A stretch of DNA of 64,000 bases from an uncultured bacterium (GTDB lineage: Bacteria > Pseudomonadota > Alphaproteobacteria > Sphingomonadales > Sphingomonadaceae). Within the stretch, counting starts at the first letter, position 1, and the number at the start of each line of letters is the position of its first letter. Below, piece by piece: positions 24,895 to 32,279 of the stretch. The position numbers were made by a program, and so were the translations under genes. The stretch spans positions 62,001-126,000 of the forward strand of contig CALOGB020000129.1 in assembly GCA_942636505.2 (NCBI GenBank). Reading direction: 5' to 3'. Below the pieces are notes generated by a model. That model searched no databases. It was given only the letters and a program-made list of their open reading frames with translations, and was not told the DNA's origin.

Positions 24895-27800
24895 TCAGAA
24901 ACGATAGCGCGCGCCGAGATAATAGCGTGGCTTGAGTTCCTGCACATATACCAGGTTCGTCTCGGTGCGGGCATATTGGCGGAACGGCTCGCTGGTCAGG
25001 TTGACCGCTTCGAGCGAGACCGAGAACGCCTTCGTGACATCGTAGCTTATGCTGCCGTCCAACGTACCGAACGCGGCCGTAAACAACGGATTGCGATTGC
25101 CGCCCTGGTTCGTCGCCGCGAGATACTTGTCACGCCAGTTGTACGAGACGCGAGCCGAGATACCGCCCTTGTCGTAGATTGCCGTCAAGTTGGCGCTGTC
25201 GCCCAAACCGCTCAGCGCGAAGATGTTGACGTTCGGATCGGCATAGGGGTCCACGTTCACGTCGCCACTCACCTTCGTGTACGAAACCGCGAAACCGAAG
25301 CCGGTCTGACCGAAGAAGTTGGTCCAGGCGACTTCGAAGCCGTGAATGTTGCCTTCCTTGTTGTTGACCGGCCCGCTGATTGCGAAGTTTACGAGCGGAT
25401 CATTGGCGTCCCCGACGAGATCGACCGCAAGGGCGAGGGGATTGTAGACAGCATCGCTGATTTCACCCGTGGCGGGATTGAGCGCACCGCGGAAGGCCGC
25501 AGTCGTCGCCGCCTGGTTTCCGCCATTCTGTTGCAGAAGCGCGGCGTAGGCGAACAGGTTCCTATCCGTCTGGGTAATGCCGTTGTTTCTGAGAAACGCC
25601 TGCGCAATACCCGAACGCGACCCTGGCGCGCCTGAACCCGGGTCGCGCAGCCCGAACAGGTTACCGTTGGTTATCTGGTTGCCGACGAAGTTACGCACGT
25701 TCTTATTGAAGAAGCCGACCGAGACGAAACTCGTGGGCTTGTAATACCACTCCAGCGACACGTCGAAATTGTCCGAGATCAGCGGCAACAGCGCCGGATC
25801 CTGCCGCGTGGCGGGAGCCGGGGCCGCACCGAGTGCTGTCGGACGGTTTGGAGCGTTTGCCGTCACGGATGCGAACAAATTGCCATAGTCCGCCCGGGCC
25901 AGCGTACGGCTGAACGAGGTGCGCGCCATGACGTTGTCGAGCACTTCGATATTGAAGTCGAGCGACGGCAGCAGGTTGTCGTACTTCGACTTCGCGATGA
26001 CAGCGGCGCCTGGAGGTCCGCCGATCACGGTGAAGTCATTGTCCGATTGCCAGGCTAAAGCCGTTGGTATCGACTGAAGACTGACCGACTTGACGCGGGT
26101 CCGTTCGTAGCGAACGCCGATCAGCGCGTTGGCACGGCGTCCGCCAATATCACCGCCCCAAGCCATCTGGCCGTAGACCGCCAAGTTCTTCTCGCCCACG
26201 GTGTCGTCCGACGAACCCTGCAAGGCGTCGGGGCGGCCCAGCTTCGCATAATAGGGTGAGAAGATGTCCAGCAGGTCGACCGCATCCCCACGAAATGCGA
26301 CCAGCGCCGACCCGGTCGAGTTCGGGTTATACTTGTCGAACTTGCAGGTCATGCAATAGGTTTTCACGAGATCGCCGGCGAGTTCCTGGACGCGGCCGGT
26401 GTCCGTGATGCTCCAGTCGCCAAGAATCTGCTGGTTATTGGAACTGGCCGAGCGAGTCGTTGCATCTACGTAATTGCTGCCGACCACGAAACGGCTATCG
26501 TTGCCGAGATCCCAGCCCAGCTCACCACTGAACTGGTTGACTCTCGATTCCTGCTTGGAGAAGATCCGACGTGCGACCTGCGTGCCCAAGTCTCCGATGT
26601 CGAGGATGTTGTTGCAATTGCCGCCGCGGCCGCCGTTGGTCGCGTTGCAATCGTTGAGCGTTTCCGACTGCTGTGGGAAGCCGCTGCTGAAGTCGACTTT
26701 GTGCGTAGCGCGAACCGGAGCGCCGATCGAGATCGTCGTCGCCGACGTGCCGTTCGCATTGTCCGGATTCGTGGTCGACTTCGAATGGTTTGCATCGAGC
26801 TTCAGCGACAGCACATCGGTGAAGTTCCACTTGACGTTACCGCCAACCGAGTAGAGCTCGGTCTTCGTGGCGAACCGTTGCTGCTCGTACCCCTTATCCG
26901 CCTGCTTAGCCTCGGCCAGGATGATCGCAGTCTGCATCTTCTTGTTGTCGTCGAAGGTAACGTCGCTGAACGGCCGCTGGAACCAGTTGGTCTGCTCGCT
27001 ACGCTCGTCGCTCAACTTGTTGCGCGCATACAGGCCATCGATCGTGATCTCCAGCCGATCCGTAGGCTTGAACTGGATGTTGGCCTGCCCGTTGATGCGC
27101 TCGCGGCGGTTCTCGGAGAACTGATAGCGGCTGTCGTTCGGGATTTGCACGTACTGCGTAGTAGGACGGTTCGTGATATTCGTCGTCGGCGTGATGTACG
27201 CGCCCGCCGTATTCAAGAAATCAGCCAGCGGAACGATATTCCAATAGTTCGGATTCGACTGGATCGATGTCGACTCGCGTAACTGATAGCTGCCGAAGAC
27301 GTTGACGCCAAAGGTTTCGCTAGGGTTTTTCCAGTTGATCAGGCCAGACAGTTCGGGCGTGACCTTTTTGAGATTGGCCTCCGCATTCTCGACAGAACTG
27401 TCGTATAGTGCCTTGGCGCCAATCGAGCCCGACAGGCCGTCTTCGCGCGCGTCGAGCGGCCGGCGGGTGATGACGTTGATCGCAGCGCCGATGCCGCCCG
27501 TCGGAATGTTCGCCCGGCCGGTCTTGTAGACTTCGAGCGTGGCAACGCCTTCAGACGCTAGATTCTGGAAGTCGAACGAGCGGCCGGTGCCGACCGCGAA
27601 GGCGTTGCCCGTGCTGGTATCAATGCTGGTCGACGCCAGCTGGCGGCCGTTCAGCGTGACGAGGTTGAAGCCGCCGCTGAAGCCGCGGACCGCGACCTGG
27701 GAGCCTTCGCCGTTGGCACGAGTGATCGACACGCCGGTGATCCGCTGCAGCGATTCCGCGAGGTTGGTGTCGGGAAACTTGCCGATATCCTCGGCCGAGA

Positions 27801-28086
27801 TGGCATCAACGACGCCTGCCGAATTACGCTTGATGTCGATCGCGCGATTGAGACTGGCGCGGATGCCGGTAACGACGATCTCGTTGGCCGGACCTGCCGT
27901 CCCTTCGTCGAGCGTGCTAGTCGCGGGCGCCGCGTCGGGTGCGGTCTGCTGCACGGTCGTCGTCTGAGTGCTCTGGCCGGTCGCAGCAGTGTTCGTCTGC
28001 GCGATCGCAGTGCTGGAAGCTGCCAGCCCGGTCACGACCGCGATGGTCGATACCGAATGCGCGAGCGTGCGCGAAAATTTCTTCAT
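24895..28086 (-). CDS. large TonB-dependent receptor (1063 aa, Xanthomonas/Caulobacter type)
   Basis: A receptor of the long TonB-Xanth-Caul class. It has a signal peptide from MKKFSRTLAHSVSTIAVV to STAIAQ, a Gln/Thr/Ala-rich linker, a TonB-box-like NEIVVTGIRASLNRA, and the class signature GKFPDTNLAESLQRITGVSI. A plug and a long barrel end in RYYLGARYRF. The ATG at 28084-28086 has GGAGG ahead. Members of this class import glycans or other large compounds. With SapC, cupin and halogenase-like genes it forms a recurring module. A small palindrome ACACGG-N6-CCGTGT lies 43 bp upstream. The upstream in-frame extension to 28248 is non-coding. Confidence 0.93.
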   Translation of the reverse strand: MKKFSRTLAHSVSTIAVVTGLAASSTAIAQTNTAATGQSTQTTTVQQTAPDAAPATSTLDEGTAGPANEIVVTGIRASLNRAIDIKRNSAGVVDAISAEDIGKFPDTNLAESLQRITGVSITRANGEGSQVAVRGFSGGFNLVTLNGRQLASTSIDTSTGNAFAVGTGRSFDFQNLASEGVATLEVYKTGRANIPTGGIGAAINVITRRPLDAREDGLSGSIGAKALYDSSVENAEANLKKVTPELSGLINWKNPSETFGVNVFGSYQLRESTSIQSNPNYWNIVPLADFLNTAGAYITPTTNITNRPTTQYVQIPNDSRYQFSENRRERINGQANIQFKPTDRLEITIDGLYARNKLSDERSEQTNWFQRPFSDVTFDDNKKMQTAIILAEAKQADKGYEQQRFATKTELYSVGGNVKWNFTDVLSLKLDANHSKSTTNPDNANGTSATTISIGAPVRATHKVDFSSGFPQQSETLNDCNATNGGRGGNCNNILDIGDLGTQVARRIFSKQESRVNQFSGELGWDLGNDSRFVVGSNYVDATTRSASSNNQQILGDWSITDTGRVQELAGDLVKTYCMTCKFDKYNPNSTGSALVAFRGDAVDLLDIFSPYYAKLGRPDALQGSSDDTVGEKNLAVYGQMAWGGDIGGRRANALIGVRYERTRVKSVSLQSIPTALAWQSDNDFTVIGGPPGAAVIAKSKYDNLLPSLDFNIEVLDNVMARTSFSRTLARADYGNLFASVTANAPNRPTALGAAPAPATRQDPALLPLISDNFDVSLEWYYKPTSFVSVGFFNKNVRNFVGNQITNGNLFGLRDPGSGAPGSRSGIAQAFLRNNGITQTDRNLFAYAALLQQNGGNQAATTAAFRGALNPATGEISDAVYNPLALAVDLVGDANDPLVNFAISGPVNNKEGNIHGFEVAWTNFFGQTGFGFAVSYTKVSGDVNVDPYADPNVNIFALSGLGDSANLTAIYDKGGISARVSYNWRDKYLAATNQGGNRNPLFTAAFGTLDGSISYDVTKAFSVSLEAVNLTSEPFRQYARTETNLVYVQELKPRYYLGARYRF

Positions 28087-28129
28087 AAATCCTCCCCCAT
28101 TCCCGGCCGCCCTGATCAGGCCGGATTGC

Positions 28130-28147
28130 ACACGGTCGTTGCCGTGT
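28130..28147. promoter_or_regulatory. ACACGG-N6-CCGTGT palindrome upstream of the large receptor gene
   Basis: A perfect 6-bp-arm inverted repeat 43 bp before the receptor ATG, with a CCTGATCAGG palindrome at 28111-28120 between it and the start codon. The sites could bind a repressor. No regulator gene is adjacent to this module within the window, so the controlling protein would be encoded elsewhere. Confidence 0.4.
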
Positions 28148-28716
28148 ATGATAGGGCTACCATGAGGGGCGCGGGTGTCAACCGGGAGGGAAGTAGACGT
28201 GTACGGTCCGTCAGAAGTTGATCGGCCGACGTTGCGAACAGCCCTCATGGAATACCATTATTTACAGGGGTTTACCTGATCGGGCTGCTGGACTTAGATA
28301 TTCAATACCGATTTCATCAGTAATGAACCTAATGGAATCTGTCTCGGCTGTGATAAATTAAGCACTATTACGATAGTGTGCGGGCACTGTGCGGAGGACA
28401 AGCGCTGGGAAGTCCACCTATCCCGGAATGCCGGTCTTTAAGGTCAGCCATTATTACCCAATTTGTCCAATATCAGCATGGAATACCTATGGACATGTAG
28501 GTCTACTTCAACGCGAGGCGGGTGGACTTGAAGTAGATTCGTGCAGTTAGACAACAGGCATATGATCTCGATCGTAAGCGATACCGGTCGTTGCGACACA
28601 GGCGACTTAAGGGGACCCCCAACGCGCGATTGAATCGATGAGGGAAGGTGAGGGGGCGCTAGCGGTTCGCCTGTAAAGGCGTGCCGCAGGCTAATCGCAG
28701 CACCGCTCAGTTCGAC
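28148..28716. other. gene-poor AT-richer spacer between two TonB receptor genes
   Basis: No reading frame here has a credible ribosome site or a recognisable product; one 94-aa frame begins inside the hairpin at 28717 and is rejected. Base composition is more AT-rich than the flanks. A perfect 10-bp inverted repeat (TCTACTTCAA at 28502-28511 and TTGAAGTAGA at 28528-28537, 16-base loop) stands in the middle. The region may hold the promoter of the large receptor, a small RNA, or decayed DNA. Confidence 0.5.
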
Positions 28717-28741
28717 GAGGCGCGCCATCGTGGCGCGCCTC
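28717..28741 (-). terminator. strong hairpin after the TonB receptor gene
   Basis: An 11-bp perfect stem (GAGGCGCGCCA with TGGCGCGCCTC) with a 3-base loop, 7 bp after the stop of the receptor read on the minus strand. No T run follows, so termination may need Rho, or the stem may protect the 3' end of the mRNA. Confidence 0.65.
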
Positions 28742-28748
28742 CCGTGGT

Positions 28749-31541
28749 TTACATCCGGAACGAGACCGAGGCGACGTACGTGCGGCCGTTCTTGTAGAAC
28801 GCGGTCGGGCGATCACGCGAGCCGCTATACTGCGTATAAGTCGAGTCGAGCAGGTTCTGCGCGTTGACCGTCAGCGTGATCGCCTTGGTCAGGTTGAAGC
28901 CTGCCGAGAAGTCGAGCTGGCTGTACGGCGCGACCATGTCGATCGAGTTCAGGCGGCCGATCGCGCGGAAATACGACGAGCGGTAGTTATAGCTCAGGCG
29001 AGCCTGGAACGGCCCGTTCTCGTAATACGGTATCACGTTGACGGTGTGCTTCGACAGATAGGGCAGGTTCAGCCCCTCGTCGGTCGAGCTCTCGGCGTAG
29101 GAGTAGTTCGCCTGCAGGCCGAAGCCGTGCCAGATCTCACCCTGCGCCGAGACCAGCGCGCCGTTGACGTTCGCCTTGCCGCCGTTGAGCGGCTGAGACA
29201 CGAGATACGACGCGTTGCTCTGCGTCAGCTCGTTGAAGAACGTCTGGCGGCTGAGGCCGTTGAGGATGTAGTCCTTCACTTCGCGGCGGAACAGTTCGAG
29301 CGACAACAGCGTACCCTCGCGCGGATAATATTCCGCGGACAGTTCGTAGTTGGTCGACTGGTACGGCTTCAGGTTCGGGTTGCCGCCGCTCGCATCGAGC
29401 GTGATGTCGTTGCGACCGACCGATCCACCAAGCTGCTCGTAGCGCGGCCGGGCGATCACCTTGGCAACGCTGCCGCGGAAGATCAGGTGCGTGCCCGCTT
29501 CGTACGCGACGTTCAGGCTTGGCAGGAACTTCAGATAGTCGTTCTCGACCCGCTGCGGCACGATCGTCGGCAGGCTGCCGTCGGTGCCGGAGACCTGATC
29601 GGCATAGTTCGACACGTTCTTGGTATAGACCAGACGACCACCGATGTTGCCGCGGAAGCCGCTCTGGTCGAAGTTCAGCTGGACGTAGTTCGCCGCGACC
29701 GTCTCGTCGACGATATACGACGCGGTCGGCTTGGCGACGGGGATGTTGATCGAGTTCGCGAGGATGTCGATGACCGTCTGCTGCGACAGGTTGATGTACT
29801 TGGTCGCGTTGCCGGTGCCGCCGGTGCCATCGAACGTGCCGTTCGGCGTCGTCATCGTGTCGACGCCGAGGCTCGCCAGCGTGTAGTTCGACGTCGAGTA
29901 GTTGTTGAAGCCGCTCGCGTTCAGGCGGTTGCGGTGATCGGTGAACTTGCCGCCGATGCGGATTTCCTTGAACGGCCCCGCCTCGAACGGAATGACCGCG
30001 TCATAGCCCGCGTAGTAATCGCGATCGATCGTCTTGGAGAAATCGATGCCGCCCGCGCGCGCCGCATTCAGTTGCGTGCCGTTGACGATGACGGGCGCGC
30101 CGTCGATCGTCTGGAGCTGCGGGCTGTTGCTGCGGCGATAATTGGCCGGGTTGGTCAGGTCGCCGACGTAATCGACGTTCGCGCTGTCCGAGGTGAAGCC
30201 GTAGCTGTACGGAAGGTCGGTCCGCACATCGAGTAGATATTCGGGATTGCGCCCGCCGATCGCCTTGCTCCAGCCGCCGGTCGCCGACACGGTCGAACCG
30301 CCGGGACCTTCCCACTCGGCAACGAAGTTGAGGTTGTCGGTCGTCAGCTTGGTCTTGCGGATCAGCAGATCGAGCTGCGCGCTCTGGCTGTTCGCCGAGG
30401 CCGCGCCGAAGCTCGCATTGGTGACGACGCCGTTCGCGACCGTCGCCGACTGGAGAACGTCGCCGCTCCATGCGCCGGGGATGACGTACATCGACTGGCT
30501 GCTGTTGTTGTAGTTGCCGTCGATGTGCAGGCCGTTGAGCGTGAGCGTGATGTCATCGGTCGGCTTCGCCTGGACCGTGCCGACATAGCTGATGCGCTTA
30601 CGCTCCTGCGTGAAATATGCGTAGTTGATGCCGAACGGCGACACCGCGTTGGCGAGATCCTGGCGCGTGCCACCGGTCACGGTCGCGCCGGGGTTCTTTA
30701 GCACCGGCTGGCCGCTTGCGTCGCGGATCAGCGCGTTGTTCGCATCCTTCTGGAAGAAGCGGTCGCCGGCGTTCTCGAACCCGAAGAATTCGACTCCCGA
30801 GCGGGTCAGGCTCTGCTTGTCGTAGGTGACGGCACCGAGCACGCCGAAGGTGCCACCCTCGTTGTGCCAGCTGTACAGGCCCGACGCGCGGACGTTACCC
30901 TTGTCGGCGCGGTCGTTGTACGAATAGCCGCCCGATGCGAAGATCGAGTTGGCTGGCGTGTCGAGCGGACGGCGCGTACGGACGATGACCGTACCGCCGA
31001 TGCTGCCTTCCTCGATACGCGGCTCGGGCGACTTGTACACTTCGAGGCGCTCGACGAGTTCGGGGGCGAGCAGCGAATAGTTGAAGGTACGGCTGGTCGG
31101 GTCGTTGTCGTTGCCGCCCCAGTCGGCCGAAGCGACCGCGTGGCCGTCGAGCAGCATGCGGTTGAGCGCCGGATCGGTGCCGTGGATCGCGACCTTCTCG
31201 CCTTCGCCGAAGCGACGATCGATGCTGACGCCGGGAACGTGCGAGAGGGATTCGGCGACGTTGCGGTCGGGGAACTTGCCGATCGCCTCGGCACTGATGA
31301 CGTCGACGATCGCGTTGGCGTTGCGCTTCACTGCGATCGCGCTGCGCAGGCTGCCGCGGATACCGGTGACGACGATGTCCGTATCAGCGCCGTCCGCTAC
31401 GGGATCAGCCTGGGTTGTGGTGGCGACGGGGGCGGACGATGGCGCGGGCGCCGACTGCGCGAGAACGGGTTGCGCGAAAACTGGTACCAGACCGAATATC
31501 GCCGCACCGGATGCGAGCAAAACCTGCTTACGAAAAACCAT
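28749..31541 (-). CDS. TonB-dependent receptor (930 aa, Xanthomonas/Caulobacter type)
   Basis: The protein starts MVFRKQVLLASGAAIFGLVP with a signal peptide ending near VLAQ. A TonB-box-like TDIVVTGIRGSLRSAIAVKR follows, then the class signature GKFPDRNVAESLSHVPGVSI and plug motifs EEGSIGGTVIVRTRRPLD. The barrel ends in YVASVSFRM. I use the ATG at 31539-31541; AAGGGG lies 10 bases upstream. It is a single-gene unit: hairpin downstream, 570 bp of spacer upstream. An ATTGGT-N8-ACCAAT palindrome is 117 bp before the start. The substrate is unknown; this class includes malto-oligosaccharide and other glycan receptors. Confidence 0.93.
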   Translation of the reverse strand: MVFRKQVLLASGAAIFGLVPVFAQPVLAQSAPAPSSAPVATTTQADPVADGADTDIVVTGIRGSLRSAIAVKRNANAIVDVISAEAIGKFPDRNVAESLSHVPGVSIDRRFGEGEKVAIHGTDPALNRMLLDGHAVASADWGGNDNDPTSRTFNYSLLAPELVERLEVYKSPEPRIEEGSIGGTVIVRTRRPLDTPANSIFASGGYSYNDRADKGNVRASGLYSWHNEGGTFGVLGAVTYDKQSLTRSGVEFFGFENAGDRFFQKDANNALIRDASGQPVLKNPGATVTGGTRQDLANAVSPFGINYAYFTQERKRISYVGTVQAKPTDDITLTLNGLHIDGNYNNSSQSMYVIPGAWSGDVLQSATVANGVVTNASFGAASANSQSAQLDLLIRKTKLTTDNLNFVAEWEGPGGSTVSATGGWSKAIGGRNPEYLLDVRTDLPYSYGFTSDSANVDYVGDLTNPANYRRSNSPQLQTIDGAPVIVNGTQLNAARAGGIDFSKTIDRDYYAGYDAVIPFEAGPFKEIRIGGKFTDHRNRLNASGFNNYSTSNYTLASLGVDTMTTPNGTFDGTGGTGNATKYINLSQQTVIDILANSINIPVAKPTASYIVDETVAANYVQLNFDQSGFRGNIGGRLVYTKNVSNYADQVSGTDGSLPTIVPQRVENDYLKFLPSLNVAYEAGTHLIFRGSVAKVIARPRYEQLGGSVGRNDITLDASGGNPNLKPYQSTNYELSAEYYPREGTLLSLELFRREVKDYILNGLSRQTFFNELTQSNASYLVSQPLNGGKANVNGALVSAQGEIWHGFGLQANYSYAESSTDEGLNLPYLSKHTVNVIPYYENGPFQARLSYNYRSSYFRAIGRLNSIDMVAPYSQLDFSAGFNLTKAITLTVNAQNLLDSTYTQYSGSRDRPTAFYKNGRTYVASVSFRM

Positions 31542-31658
31542 CGTCAAAAGCCCCTTCCCATCGACGCCGTAGCGTCACCCTTCGACACGGTCCTGCCCGT
31601 ATCGCTCGACTCACCTCACTGGCCGGACCTCTAAAGGGTACTGTCATCGCAGCGTGGT

Positions 31659-31678
31659 ATTGGTACTATATAACCAAT
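31659..31678. promoter_or_regulatory. ATTGGT-N8-ACCAAT palindrome upstream of the 930-aa receptor
   Basis: Perfect 6-bp arms face across ACTATATA, so the site covers a TATA-like sequence that may be part of the promoter. It lies 117 bp before the receptor ATG in an AT-richer stretch. An operator overlapping a promoter would suit repression. The cognate regulator is not in the window, as far as I can tell. Confidence 0.45.
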
Positions 31679-31904
31679 CTAATTCCTGACGCTATCGGAA
31701 AATTACAGTTTCGTGTCGGCTTTTGACCCTGCAAAACTTGCGATCACCATGAGATAGCGATGCGCCGCGTCGACTGATTAGACTTGAAACTGGTAGAGGT
31801 GACCCGGCAATCTCAAAATGCCACTACAGAACGACCTTACCAATCTATAGCATACAGCAAGCAGCGTCCGTCGTCCGCATTGTCCCATCCGGCTGCCGAA
31901 CTCA
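31679..31904. other. non-coding spacer upstream of the 930-aa TonB receptor
   Basis: AT-richer sequence without a convincing reading frame on either strand. Its left side probably belongs to the receptor promoter region, and its right side ends at the terminator at 31905. Confidence 0.4.
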
Positions 31905-31932
31905 AAAAACCGCCGGGTTAGTCATCCGGCGA
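31905..31932 (-). terminator. rho-independent terminator, minus strand
   Basis: Read on the minus strand: CGCCGG, nine bases, CCGGCG, then GTTTTTT. The stem plus a run of six T is a classic intrinsic terminator. It would end transcripts coming from the autotransporter gene and the small ORF at 32112-32210. Confidence 0.75.
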
Positions 31933-32111
31933 GTGTGGGCAGTTTTTGGGACCACGACTGTTCGGCTAGATCGATTGGTCCGAAATGCGACCATCCGTGA
32001 TCTGCGTATGACGATGCGCTGCGGATCGCGCGCGATCTGATTTCGAAAATCCGAGTTCGGTCCTGGTTTGGGTTGGAAGGCCGGCGAGATCGAGCGTCGC
32101 TGAGCGGCAAT

Positions 32112-32210
32112 CTATGCCGAAGGGTAGTTCTCGCCGATCGTCTTCGACTCGTTCGAAGGCCCGCCGATCATGTAGAGGGCCAGCAGCAGCAGACCGGCGA
32201 GGTGTTCCAT
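32112..32210 (-). CDS. possible small membrane protein, 32 aa
   Basis: A short reading frame beginning MEHLAGLLLLALYMIGGPSN and ending TIGENYPSA. It has one hydrophobic segment (about residues 4-16) and a polar C-terminal tail, which would give a single-span peptide. GAGG stands 7 bases before the ATG, an ideal distance. The ribosome site and codons 2-5 pair in an 11-bp stem (see the hairpin feature). It lies 69 bp downstream of the autotransporter stop, on the same strand and before a terminator, so it may be in that transcript. It could also be the remnant of a longer gene. No homologue is known to me. Confidence 0.4.
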   Translation of the reverse strand: MEHLAGLLLLALYMIGGPSNESKTIGENYPSA

Positions 32211-32224
32211 CGAAACACCTCGCC
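32196..32224 (-). promoter_or_regulatory. hairpin that buries the ribosome site of the 32-aa ORF
   Basis: On the minus strand GGCGAGGTGTT pairs perfectly with AACACCTCGCC across a 7-base loop TCGATGG that holds the start codon. The Shine-Dalgarno GAGG is thus fully paired. Translation would need the stem to open, for example through heat, a ribosome or a ligand. The stem could instead be a 3' hairpin of the autotransporter mRNA, 56 bp from its stop; no T run follows. Confidence 0.5.
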
Positions 32225-32279
32225 AGTGGCGATCATCCGCGCATATTCGCCCGGCTGACCGATCGTTCGTTCTAACGGC

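Noticed and set aside
28444..28728. A 94-codon minus-strand frame between two receptors
   Set aside because: It begins inside a terminator hairpin, lacks a ribosome site and shows no protein-like pattern.
31922..32110. A 62-codon frame after the 32-aa ORF
   Set aside because: It has a TTG start, runs into the terminator stem and lacks a ribosome site or recognisable sequence.
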